A DNA stretch of 64,000 bases from contig NZ_JARUBO010000005.1 in the NCBI RefSeq assembly GCF_029626235.1, forward strand, positions 1,334,501 to 1,398,500. Direction: 5' to 3'. The notes below the pieces were generated by a model. That model was not told the DNA's origin, made no database searches, and saw only the letters and a list, made by a program, of their open reading frames with translations. Of the stretch, positions 57,336 to 64,000 are shown in pieces. The stretch is from Micromonospora sp. WMMD1120. Its GTDB lineage: Bacteria > Actinomycetota > Actinomycetes > Mycobacteriales > Micromonosporaceae. The position numbers were made by a program, and so were the translations under genes. How positions within the stretch are numbered: the first letter of the stretch is position 1; each line of letters starts with the position of its first letter.

Positions 57336-58418
57336 TTAGAGGGTGCAGTTGATGAGGACTGGTTCGGGGTGGAGGGTTACGCCGAAGCGGGTGTGGACCT
57401 GGTCGCGGATGGTTTCGGCCAGGGCCAGCAGGTCGGCGGTGTGGGCTGTGCCGCTGCGGTTGGTCAGGGCCAGGGTGTGCTTGCTGGAGATCGCCACCCC
57501 ACCCGCGCCGGGGTGGCCCTTGCTGAAGCCGGCTTTGTCGATCAGCCATGCCGCGCTCACCTTGACCAGGCCGTCGGCCCCCGGCCAGGCGGGCGGGTCG
57601 CCCACCTCGGCGGAGCGCTCCAGCAGCAGGTCGTACGTCGCGCGGTCGAGCACGGGGTTGGTGAAGAAGGAGCCGACCGAGCGGGTGTCCGGGTCGGTCG
57701 CGTCGAGCACCATGCCCTTGCCCGCGCGCAGCCGCCGCACCACGGCGCGGGCGTCGGCGAGCGGCACCTGGTCACCGATCTCGACACCGAGCGCCCTGGC
57801 CAGCTCGGCGTACCGCACCGGGCCGGAGAGCGGGGACTTGGTGAGCCGGAAGTCGACGCTGAGCACCACCCAGCGGTCCACGTACTTGAAGATGCTGCCC
57901 CGGTAGGCGAACCCGCAGTCGGCGGCCGGGATGTCGTAGCGGGCGCCCTCGACCCGGTCGTACACCTCCACGGAGGTGATCGTCTCGGCGACCTCCTGCC
58001 CGTACGCGCCGACGTTCTGGATCGGGGTGGCGCCGGTCGAGCCGGGGATGCCGGAGAGGCATTCCAGCCCGGCCCAGCCGTTGGCGACGGTGGCGGCGAC
58101 CAGGTCGTCCCACGGCTCGCCGGCGTCGACGCGTACGGTGACCGACCCGGCGGTCTCCTCGACGACCCGGAGGCCCCGGGAGCGCACCAGCACGACGGTG
58201 CCGGGGAAGCCGGAATCGCCGATGACCACGTTGCTGCCACCGGCCAGGATCAGGATGGGCTCCTCGGCGACCTGGACGGCTCGGACGATCTCGTCGGCGC
58301 TGCCGGCGGCCACGATCCGCGCGGCGGGCCCACCCATCCGCAGGGTGGTGTAGCCAGCGAGTGGACCGGGGATGGCACGATCGGCGTCGGTTGTCGGCTG
58401 GGCGGAGGCGTCTGGCAC
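57336..58418 (-). CDS. murB: UDP-N-acetylenolpyruvoylglucosamine reductase
   Basis: A 360-residue FAD enzyme that makes UDP-N-acetylmuramate from the enolpyruvyl precursor, in cytoplasmic peptidoglycan synthesis. FAD-binding motifs are YTTLRMGGPAARIV, LILAGGSNVVIGDSGFPG and GLECLSGIPGSTGATPIQNV; GAYGQEV follows. The catalytic Ser lies in VGSFFTNPVLD, and the C-terminal AAWLIDKAGFSKGHPGAGG, VAISSKHTLALTNRSGTAHT is typical. It is the long type I form. GTG 58418 has TAAGGT 7 bases upstream. The frame remains open much further upstream, but antisense to the isomerase gene. Confidence 0.95.
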   Translation of the reverse strand: MPDASAQPTTDADRAIPGPLAGYTTLRMGGPAARIVAAGSADEIVRAVQVAEEPILILAGGSNVVIGDSGFPGTVVLVRSRGLRVVEETAGSVTVRVDAGEPWDDLVAATVANGWAGLECLSGIPGSTGATPIQNVGAYGQEVAETITSVEVYDRVEGARYDIPAADCGFAYRGSIFKYVDRWVVLSVDFRLTKSPLSGPVRYAELARALGVEIGDQVPLADARAVVRRLRAGKGMVLDATDPDTRSVGSFFTNPVLDRATYDLLLERSAEVGDPPAWPGADGLVKVSAAWLIDKAGFSKGHPGAGGVAISSKHTLALTNRSGTAHTADLLALAETIRDQVHTRFGVTLHPEPVLINCTL

Positions 58419-58425
58419 GCCCTTC

Positions 58426-58431
58426 ACCTTA
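58426..58431 (-). promoter_or_regulatory. Leaderless-type -10 box of murB
   Basis: TAAGGT on the minus strand ends 7 bases before GTG 58418. The sequence could alternatively act as a weak ribosome site. Confidence 0.4.
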
Positions 58432-58487
58432 GGCTGACTGATAGCCGTGGCACCCACTGGTCGCCCGGCACCCCCGGGAGGATGGCG

Positions 58488-59246
58488 ATGAGCAGACTGC
58501 AGGGCAGCAAGGATTTCTGGATCGGGGCGCTCCGGGCGGAGGGCCCGGCTTTCGCCGCGGCGGTGGCCGAGGCGCCACCGGAGACACCGGTGCTGTCCTG
58601 TCCGGGCTGGACGGTCAGCGACCTCACCCTGCACCTGGCCGGCATCTACCACTGGGTGTCGTCGTTCGCCGGCTCCGGTGAGACCGGTCAGCCGGCGCGG
58701 CGGGAACCGCTCGAGGCGGAGCCGGGGGTGACTCCACTCCAGCTCTGGCAGCAGGGCTACGACCGGCTGATGACGCTGTTCGACGGGCTCGACCCGGAGG
58801 CACCGGCCTGGAACTGGGCCCCGCAGCCGAAGAAGGCCGGCTTCTGGCCGCGCCGGATGGCGCACGAGACGGCGGTGCACCGCTGGGACGCCCAGCTCGC
58901 CATCGGGGCCGGTGACCCGGTGGAGGCGAAGCTCGCGGCCGACGGGGTGAGCGAGGTGCTGGACACCTGGCTGCCGGCGGGCCGGCGGCAGGCGCCGGGC
59001 GACTGGCGCGGGGTGGTGCAGCTCTCCGCGACCGACGCGGCCCAGGAGTGGTATCTGCGGTTGCGCGGCGAGGGGGTGGCGCTGCTCGACACGGCGACCA
59101 TCTTCGACCACGACGACCACCACGCGCGGGCCCAGGTCAGCGGCACCGCGAGCGACCTGCTGCTGGCGCTCTGGGGCCGGGTGAGCTTCGAGACGCTCGA
59201 CGTCGCCGGGGACCGCTCCCTGCTGAACGGCCTCCGCACCGGCTGA
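58488..59246 (+). CDS. Maleylpyruvate-isomerase-family mycothiol-dependent protein (DinB-like)
   Basis: A 252-residue protein of the mycothiol-dependent maleylpyruvate isomerase/DinB superfamily. The N-terminal four-helix bundle has CPGWTVSDLTLHLAGIYHW and RRMAHETAVHRWDAQLAIG, with His, Glu and His placed as metal ligands. The C-terminal MDMPI_C domain includes HARAQVSGTASDLLLALWGR. The family uses mycothiol as thiol cofactor for isomerisation or conjugation; the substrate is unknown. ATG 58488 is 6 bases after GGGAGG; ATG 58482 is less likely. A hairpin follows the stop. Confidence 0.88.
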   Translation: MSRLQGSKDFWIGALRAEGPAFAAAVAEAPPETPVLSCPGWTVSDLTLHLAGIYHWVSSFAGSGETGQPARREPLEAEPGVTPLQLWQQGYDRLMTLFDGLDPEAPAWNWAPQPKKAGFWPRRMAHETAVHRWDAQLAIGAGDPVEAKLAADGVSEVLDTWLPAGRRQAPGDWRGVVQLSATDAAQEWYLRLRGEGVALLDTATIFDHDDHHARAQVSGTASDLLLALWGRVSFETLDVAGDRSLLNGLRTG

Positions 59247-59262
59247 TCGACAGGCCAGCCCG

Positions 59263-59294
59263 CGAGGGCGTCACCCGTCGGGGTGACGCCCTCG
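59263..59294 (+). terminator. Hairpin terminator
   Basis: CGAGGGCGTCACCC and GGGTGACGCCCTCG pair perfectly over 14 bp with a GTCG loop, 16 bases after the stop of the mycothiol-dependent gene. Confidence 0.82.
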
Positions 59295-59320
59295 TTCGCG
59301 TGGCCGGCACCGGAGCAATC

Positions 59321-59336
59321 GAGAGAGCGCTCTCTT
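59321..59336. promoter_or_regulatory. LacI-type operator 1
   Basis: GAGAGAGCGCTCTCTT contains the 14-bp palindrome AGAGAGCGCTCTCT. It resembles the CebR/CelR box TGGGAGCGCTCCCA in its AGCGCT core and overlaps the TTGACA -35 box by two bases. Confidence 0.8.
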
Positions 59337-59363
59337 GACAGGGTGGGTGGCACCCATCACAGT
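59335..59363 (+). promoter_or_regulatory. Promoter of the sugar ABC operon
   Basis: TTGACA (59335-59340) is a consensus -35. The -10 is less clear: CACAGT or CAGTGT 17-19 bases downstream. The promoter lies between the two operators. Confidence 0.55.
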
Positions 59364-59368
59364 GTCGT

Positions 59369-59380
59369 GAGAGCGCTCTC
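59369..59380. promoter_or_regulatory. LacI-type operator 2
   Basis: GAGAGCGCTCTC is a perfect 12-bp palindrome identical to the core of operator 1. The centres are 46 bp apart, so two repressor dimers could bracket the promoter. Confidence 0.78.
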
Positions 59381-59417
59381 TTACCAAACCCGACCCCCTG
59401 CAGAGAGGTCCAGATAC

Positions 59418-60722
59418 ATGGCTCTCCTCCCGCGCCGCCGCCTCGCCGCGGTGGCCCTCGCCGCCACCACCGCCCTGCTCGTCACCGCCGGCTGCGGCGG
59501 CGACGACAAGGGCGGCGACGGGACCGTCACCCTCACCGTCGACGTCTTCGGCCAGTTCGGCTACGAACAGCTCTACCAGGAGTACATGGCCGCGAACCCC
59601 GGTGTGAAGATCGTGGAGCGGGGCACCGGCACCAACCTCGACGAATACTCCCCGAAGCTGACCCAGTGGCTCGCCGCCGGCCGGGGCGCCGGCGACGTGG
59701 TGGCCATCGAGGAAGGGCTGCTGGTCGAGTACAAGGCCAACCCCGGCAACTTCGTCAACCTGCTGGACCACGGCGCCGCCGACCTCAAGGGCAACTTCCT
59801 GGAGTGGAAGTGGAACGCCGGCCTGACCGCCGACGGCAAGCAGCTCATCGGCCTCGGCACCGACGTCGGCGGCATCGCCATCTGCTATCGCAAGGACCTC
59901 TTCGCGAAGGCCGGCCTGCCCACCGAGCGGGACGCGGTCTCCCAGCTCTGGCCGACGTGGCCGGACTACATCGCCACCGGCGAGAAGTTCGCCGCGGCGA
60001 AGACCGGCGCGTCCTTCCTCGACGGGGCGACGAACACCTTCAACACCATCCTGCTCCAGACCGCCGGCAACACCACCGGCTACAGCTACTACGACACCAG
60101 CGACAACCTGGTCGTGGACAGCAACCCGTCGGTACGGCAGGCGTGGGACACCACGATGGACATCATCGACTCGGGCCTCTCCGGCAGGTACGGCTCCTGG
60201 TCCGAGGAGTGGGTCTCCGCGTTCAAGCAGTCGAAGTTCGCCACCATCGCCTGCCCGGCCTGGATGACCGGCGTCATCGAGGCCAACGCCGGCACCGCCG
60301 CCTCGGGCAAGTGGGACATCGCCCGGGTTCCCGGCAACGGCGGCAACTGGGGTGGCTCGCACCTCGCCGTGCCCAAGCAGAGCAAGCACCGGGCCGAGGC
60401 GATCGAGCTGCTCAAGTTCCTCACCAGCGCCAAGGGGCAGATCGGGGCGTTCAAGGCCAAGGGTCCGCTGCCCTCCTCCCCGCAGGCGCTCGACGACCCG
60501 GCCATCACCGGCGCGACGAACGCGTACTTCTCCGGAGCGCCGGTCGGCGCCATCTTCGGCACCGGCGCGAAGAGCCTGAAGCCGGTCTACATGGGCCCGA
60601 AGAACCAGGCGGTACGCACCGAGGTGGAGAACGCGGTACGGACCGTCGAGCTGGGCCAGCGCAGCCCCGCGCAGGGCTGGACGGACGCGGTGAACAACGC
60701 CAAGAAGGCCGCCGCCAAGTAG
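59418..60722 (+). CDS. Sugar ABC transporter substrate-binding lipoprotein, CebE-like
   Basis: A 434-residue lipoprotein. The signal is PRRRLAAVALAATTALLVTA with lipobox TAGC (Cys at about 26). The extracellular solute-binding family 1 fold shows FGYEQLYQEYMAANPGVKIV, LAAGRGAGDVVAIEEGLLVE, GGIAICYRKDLFAKAGLPTE and GGSHLAVPKQSKHRAEAIEL. Together with the operators and the GH1 gene it matches the cebEFG-bglC cellobiose/cellotriose uptake plan of Streptomyces, though the ligand is inferred. GAGAGG lies upstream of ATG 59418. It is the first gene of a four-gene operon. Confidence 0.9.
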   Translation: MALLPRRRLAAVALAATTALLVTAGCGGDDKGGDGTVTLTVDVFGQFGYEQLYQEYMAANPGVKIVERGTGTNLDEYSPKLTQWLAAGRGAGDVVAIEEGLLVEYKANPGNFVNLLDHGAADLKGNFLEWKWNAGLTADGKQLIGLGTDVGGIAICYRKDLFAKAGLPTERDAVSQLWPTWPDYIATGEKFAAAKTGASFLDGATNTFNTILLQTAGNTTGYSYYDTSDNLVVDSNPSVRQAWDTTMDIIDSGLSGRYGSWSEEWVSAFKQSKFATIACPAWMTGVIEANAGTAASGKWDIARVPGNGGNWGGSHLAVPKQSKHRAEAIELLKFLTSAKGQIGAFKAKGPLPSSPQALDDPAITGATNAYFSGAPVGAIFGTGAKSLKPVYMGPKNQAVRTEVENAVRTVELGQRSPAQGWTDAVNNAKKAAAK

Positions 60723-60791
60723 CCCAACCAGCGTGCGGGCGGGCTCCGGCACCAGGAGTCCCGCCCGTACGGCGGAAAGGAGTTCCCGGGC

Positions 60792-61775
60792 ATGACCGTC
60801 CAGCTCGACGCCCGCCCGCCGGTGGCGCCGGCCCCCCAGCGCTCGTCGGGTCGGCTGACCCGGCTCGACACCCGGCTCTCGCCGTACCTCTACATCGCCC
60901 CGTTCTTCCTGCTCTTCGCGGTCTTCGGGGCCTACCCCCTGGCGTACACCTTCTGGGTGTCGCTGCACGACTGGGACCTGCTCGGCGCCGACCACCCGTT
61001 CGTCGGGGCGGAGAACTACACCCGGCTGCTCGCCGACCCCGACTTCTGGCACGCGCTCGTCAACACGCTGGGGATCTTCGTCATCTCCACGGTCCCGCAG
61101 TTGCTGGCCGCGCTCTGGTTGGCCAACCTGCTCAACCGGGGCCTGCGCGCCCGTACCGGTTGGCGGATGGCGGTGCTCGTCCCCAACGTCACGTCCACCG
61201 CGGCGGTGGCGATCGTCTTCGGAGTCATCTTCGGCCGCGAGTTCGGCATGATCAACTGGCTGCTGGACTTCGTCGGGGTGGACCCGATCGGCTGGAAGTC
61301 CGACCGGTTCGCCTCCTGGGTGGCCATCTCCGCCATGGTCGACTGGCGGTGGACCGGCTACAACGCGCTGATCCTGCTGGCCGCCATGCAGGCCATCCCC
61401 AAGGACCTCTACGAGTCGGCGGCCATCGACGGCGCCAACCGGGCCCGCCAGTTCTGGTCGATCACCGTGCCGCTGCTCAAACCGACGATCGTCTTCTGCG
61501 CCATCATCGCCACCATCGGCGGGTTGCAGCTCTTCACCGAGCCCCGGCTGTTCCACTCCGGCACCAACCCGATCCGGGGCGGGCCGTCGCGCGAGTCGCA
61601 GACGCTGACCATGTACATGTTCGAGAACGCCTTCGCGCCGCACTACAACTTCGGGTACGGCTCCGCCGTGGCCTGGCTGCTCTTCGCGCTCATCGCGATC
61701 GTGGCGGCGGTCAACGTGCTGATCCTGCGCCGACTGGGTGGCGGCACGGGCGCGCGAAAGGGAACGGCCCGATGA
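60792..61775 (+). CDS. Sugar ABC transporter permease, CebF-like
   Basis: A 327-residue inner-membrane permease with six segments (YLYIAPFFLLFAVFGAYPLA first). The EAA loop that docks the ATPase is YESAAIDGANRARQFWSITV. It pairs with the next permease. No ATPase gene is in the operon, as is usual for carbohydrate systems that share the MsiK ATPase encoded elsewhere. AAGGAG lies 9 bases before the ATG. The stop overlaps the next start (ATGA). Confidence 0.92.
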   Translation: MTVQLDARPPVAPAPQRSSGRLTRLDTRLSPYLYIAPFFLLFAVFGAYPLAYTFWVSLHDWDLLGADHPFVGAENYTRLLADPDFWHALVNTLGIFVISTVPQLLAALWLANLLNRGLRARTGWRMAVLVPNVTSTAAVAIVFGVIFGREFGMINWLLDFVGVDPIGWKSDRFASWVAISAMVDWRWTGYNALILLAAMQAIPKDLYESAAIDGANRARQFWSITVPLLKPTIVFCAIIATIGGLQLFTEPRLFHSGTNPIRGGPSRESQTLTMYMFENAFAPHYNFGYGSAVAWLLFALIAIVAAVNVLILRRLGGGTGARKGTAR

Positions 61776-62605
61776 GCCGACTCTGGCGGGCCAGCCCGCT
61801 CACCTACCTCGCCCTGGTCGTCGCCGCCGGCCTGTCGGTCTTTCCGATCTGGTGGATGTTCGTGGTGGCCAGCCGGTCCAGCGACGCGATGGGCCAACTG
61901 CCACCGCCGATGACGCCGGGCGGCAACCTCGGCGCCAACATCGCCCGGCTGTTCGACAACACCGACGCGTACTTCCTCACCGGCCTGATCAACTCGACGA
62001 TCGTGTCCGGCACCGTCACCGTGTCCGTGGTGCTCTTCTCCAGCCTGGCCGGCTTCGCCTTCGCCAAGCTGCGGTTTCGCGGGCGCAACGCGCTGCTGCT
62101 GGTCATCATCGCGACGATGATGGTGCCGACCCAGCTCGGTGTGATCCCGCTGTACCTGCTGATGACCCGGCTGGAGTGGAACGACAGGCTCCCCGCGGTG
62201 ATCGTGCCGGCCCTGGTCACCGGCTTCGGGGTGTTCATGATGCGGCAGTACGCCGGCCAGGCGGTGAGCGACGAGCTGATCGAGGCCGCCCGGATGGACG
62301 GCTGCGGCACCGCCCGGATCTGGTGGCACGTGGTGCTGCCCGCGCTGCGTCCCGCCGCCGCCGTCCTCGGCCTGCTCACCTTCATGACCACCTGGAACGA
62401 CTTCCTCTGGCCGTACGCTGTGCTGAACGATCCGGCGAACCCGACAGTGCAGCTCTCGCTCCGGGCCCTGTCGGACGGGTACTACCAGGACATGTCGCAG
62501 GTGTTCACCGGGACCGCCATCGCGACGCTGCCCCTGCTGCTGGTCTTCGTGGTGTTCGGGCGGCAGATCATCGGCGGAATCATGGAAGGTGCGGTCAAGG
62601 CGTGA
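61772..62605 (+). CDS. Sugar ABC transporter permease, CebG-like
   Basis: A 277-residue permease of the MalG type. Segment one is LTYLALVVAAGLSVFPIWWM. TLFSS-like and MMVPTQLGVIPLYLLMTRLE segments follow, with the EAA loop DELIEAARMDGCGTARIWWH and the C-terminal VFGRQIIGGIMEGAVKA. It is translationally coupled to both neighbours (ATGA with the preceding gene, GTGA with the beta-glucosidase). It forms the heterodimeric channel with the gene at 60792. Confidence 0.93.
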   Translation: MSRLWRASPLTYLALVVAAGLSVFPIWWMFVVASRSSDAMGQLPPPMTPGGNLGANIARLFDNTDAYFLTGLINSTIVSGTVTVSVVLFSSLAGFAFAKLRFRGRNALLLVIIATMMVPTQLGVIPLYLLMTRLEWNDRLPAVIVPALVTGFGVFMMRQYAGQAVSDELIEAARMDGCGTARIWWHVVLPALRPAAAVLGLLTFMTTWNDFLWPYAVLNDPANPTVQLSLRALSDGYYQDMSQVFTGTAIATLPLLLVFVVFGRQIIGGIMEGAVKA

Positions 62606-63981
62606 GTGAACTCAAGTTTCCCGAGGATTTCCTCTGGGGTGCGGCCACCGCCGCGTACCAGATCGAGGGCGCCGCCCGCGACGACGGTCGCGGACCGTCC
62701 ATCTGGGACACCTTCAGCCGCACCCCGGGCAGGGTCTACCAGGGGCACACCGGCGACGTCGCCTGCGACCACTACCACCGGTACGCCGACGACGTGGCGC
62801 TGATGGCCGAGCTGGGGCTGCGGGCGTACCGGTTCTCGGTCTCCTGGCCGCGCGTGCAGCCCGACGGCACCGGGCCGGTCAACCCGCGCGGGCTGGACTT
62901 CTACGACCGGCTCACCGACGCGCTGCTGGCGCGGGGCATCGACCCGATCGTCACCCTCTACCACTGGGACCTGCCGCAGAGCCTCGGCGACCGGGGCGGC
63001 TGGACCAACCGGGACACCGCCGAGCACTTCGCCAGCTACGCCACAGCGGTGTACGCCCGCCTCGGCGACCGGATCGACACCTGGACCACCCTCAACGAGC
63101 CGTGGTGCTCGGCCTACCTCGGGTACGCCAACGGGGTGCACGCGCCGGGCGAGCGGAACCCGGCGGCGGCCTTCACCGCCGTACACCATCTGCTGTTGGG
63201 GCACGGCCTGGCCGCGCGGGCGCTGCGCACCGCCGGCGCGCGCAGCGTCGGCATCACCCTCAACCCGGCGGATGTACGACCAGCCGACCCGGAGAGCGCT
63301 GTCGACGCCGCTGCCGTGCGCCTGGTCGACGGCCTGCACAACCGGATCTTCCTCGACCCGCTGCTGGCCGGCGGCTACCCGGACGACGTCCGGGAGCACG
63401 TGGCCCGGATCGTCGAGCCGACGTTCATCAGGGACGGCGACGAGAAGCTGATCGCCGCCCCGATCGACCTGCTCGGCATCAACTACTACGCGCCCGGCTA
63501 CGTGGCGGGGCGGCCCGACGGCGCCGGCAACCCCGCCTACCCCGGCACCGAGGGCGCTGTGCACTTCCTTCCCCCCACCGGGCCGCTCACCGACATGGGC
63601 TGGATGATCGAGCCGGCCGGGCTGACCCGGCTGCTGGAGCGGATCGCCACCGACTATCCCGGTGTGCCGCTGCTGATCACCGAGAACGGCGCGGCGTTCC
63701 CCGACAAGCCGGGCGCCGACTCGCCCGACGGGTCCGCACAGGTCATCGACGCCGATCGCATCGCCTACCTCGACGGGCACCTGCGTGCCGCGCACGAGGC
63801 CATCGCCCGGGGCGTGGACCTGCGCGGTTATCTCGTATGGTCATTACTGGACAACTTCGAGTGGGCGGAGGGTTACCGCAAGCGGTTCGGGATCGTGCAC
63901 GTCGACTACCTGACCCAGCGGCGCACACCGAAGGCCAGCGCCCGGTGGTACCAGGAGGTGATCTCCCGGAACGGGCTGTGA
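62602..63981 (+). CDS. GH1 beta-glucosidase, BglC-like
   Basis: A 459-residue cytoplasmic family 1 glycosidase, predicted to split imported cellobiose or other beta-glucosides to glucose. FPEDFLWGAATAAYQIEGAA starts the barrel. The acid/base is E166 in TTLNEPWCSAYL and the nucleophile E361 in LLITENGAAFPD; YHWDLPQ and WSLLDNFEWAEGYRKRFGIV form the -1 subsite and aglycone wall. GTG 62602 overlaps the permease stop by 4 bases. A purine-rich GGGGGGAAAGG 10 bases after the stop may be the ribosome site of the next gene, plausibly the LacI-type repressor. Confidence 0.95.
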   Translation: MSELKFPEDFLWGAATAAYQIEGAARDDGRGPSIWDTFSRTPGRVYQGHTGDVACDHYHRYADDVALMAELGLRAYRFSVSWPRVQPDGTGPVNPRGLDFYDRLTDALLARGIDPIVTLYHWDLPQSLGDRGGWTNRDTAEHFASYATAVYARLGDRIDTWTTLNEPWCSAYLGYANGVHAPGERNPAAAFTAVHHLLLGHGLAARALRTAGARSVGITLNPADVRPADPESAVDAAAVRLVDGLHNRIFLDPLLAGGYPDDVREHVARIVEPTFIRDGDEKLIAAPIDLLGINYYAPGYVAGRPDGAGNPAYPGTEGAVHFLPPTGPLTDMGWMIEPAGLTRLLERIATDYPGVPLLITENGAAFPDKPGADSPDGSAQVIDADRIAYLDGHLRAAHEAIARGVDLRGYLVWSLLDNFEWAEGYRKRFGIVHVDYLTQRRTPKASARWYQEVISRNGL

Positions 63982-64000
63982 CGAGCGGGGGGAAAGGCGC

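Noticed and set aside
1..64000. Biosynthetic gene cluster, prophage or genomic island
   Set aside because: No PKS/NRPS, phage, integrase or transposase genes are seen, composition is even, and most genes belong to a conserved actinobacterial backbone.

Overview
The window is high-GC, gene-dense DNA from a filamentous actinomycete, most likely a member of the Micromonosporaceae (Micromonospora or a close relative). The evidence is the codon usage, the mycothiol enzymes, the F420-type reductase, the BldN/RsbN-like and BdtA-like developmental regulators, and a rex-hemACDB operon. About fifty-five genes are supported. I see no rRNA, tRNA, CRISPR array, insertion sequence or prophage. I read the window as ordinary chromosome rather than an island.

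Layout. 1-14186: a partial gene, a cationic amino-acid permease, secreted proteins (a GHL10-type hydrolase, a phospholipase A2, a large ExeM-like nuclease), a cyclase/ATPase regulator, an FmdB zinc ribbon, a membrane-anchored lytic transglycosylase, a double GNAT protein and an XRE regulator. 14723-20433 (minus strand): the tetrapyrrole operon rex-hemA-hemC-hemD-hemB, with a Rex operator over its promoter. 21054-23313: a two-component pair separated by a 39-bp minisatellite. 23294-25846: a HAD hydrolase, a glutaredoxin-like protein and an acyl-CoA ligase. 26266-32255: a BldN-like ECF sigma factor with its RsbN-like anti-sigma, a HAD-IB phosphatase, an acyltransferase, an epimerase, the 33-residue ribosomal protein bS22 and the BdtA-like DNA-binding protein. 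32469-35982: a MacAB-like ABC efflux operon. 36026-44847: small metabolic and regulatory genes (proline dehydrogenase, a glutathionylspermidine-synthase-like ATP-grasp protein, Ppx, a TetR/F420-reductase pair). 44909-48517: phoP, phoR, phoU and gpmA, with a PHO box. 48670-51307: two paralogous MFS exporters. 51692-58418: a histone-H1-like fusion protein, a YbjN protein, mshA, an SDR, a methyltransferase and murB. 58488-63981: a mycothiol-dependent isomerase-like protein and a LacI-type-controlled cellobiose-like operon (binding protein, two permeases, GH1 beta-glucosidase).

From memory of the M. tuberculosis map, the order hemB...hemA, glutaredoxin-like, SerB-like, acyltransferase, epimerase, bS22, HTH protein, sugar isomerase, Ppx, Cys-rich protein, RegX3/SenX3, Gpm, YbjN, MshA, SDR, MurB mirrors Rv0512 back to Rv0482. 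This would be an ancient actinobacterial backbone into which lineage-specific genes have been inserted.

Regulation is unusually readable. At least fourteen genes carry a -10-like hexamer (mostly TANNNT) 6-7 bases before an ATG/GTG with no Shine-Dalgarno sequence, which suggests leaderless transcripts. There are also a Rex site, a PHO box, a pair of matching TetR operators, two LacI-type operators around a TTGACA -35 box, and a possible BldN-type promoter before rsbN. The intergenic gaps hold a set of interrupted palindromes with GATC near their ends, most of them beside GC-rich tandem repeats. I regard these as the least explained feature of the window, together with a 51-codon leader ORF overlapping the bldN start and the Rho_N/H1-like fusion protein.
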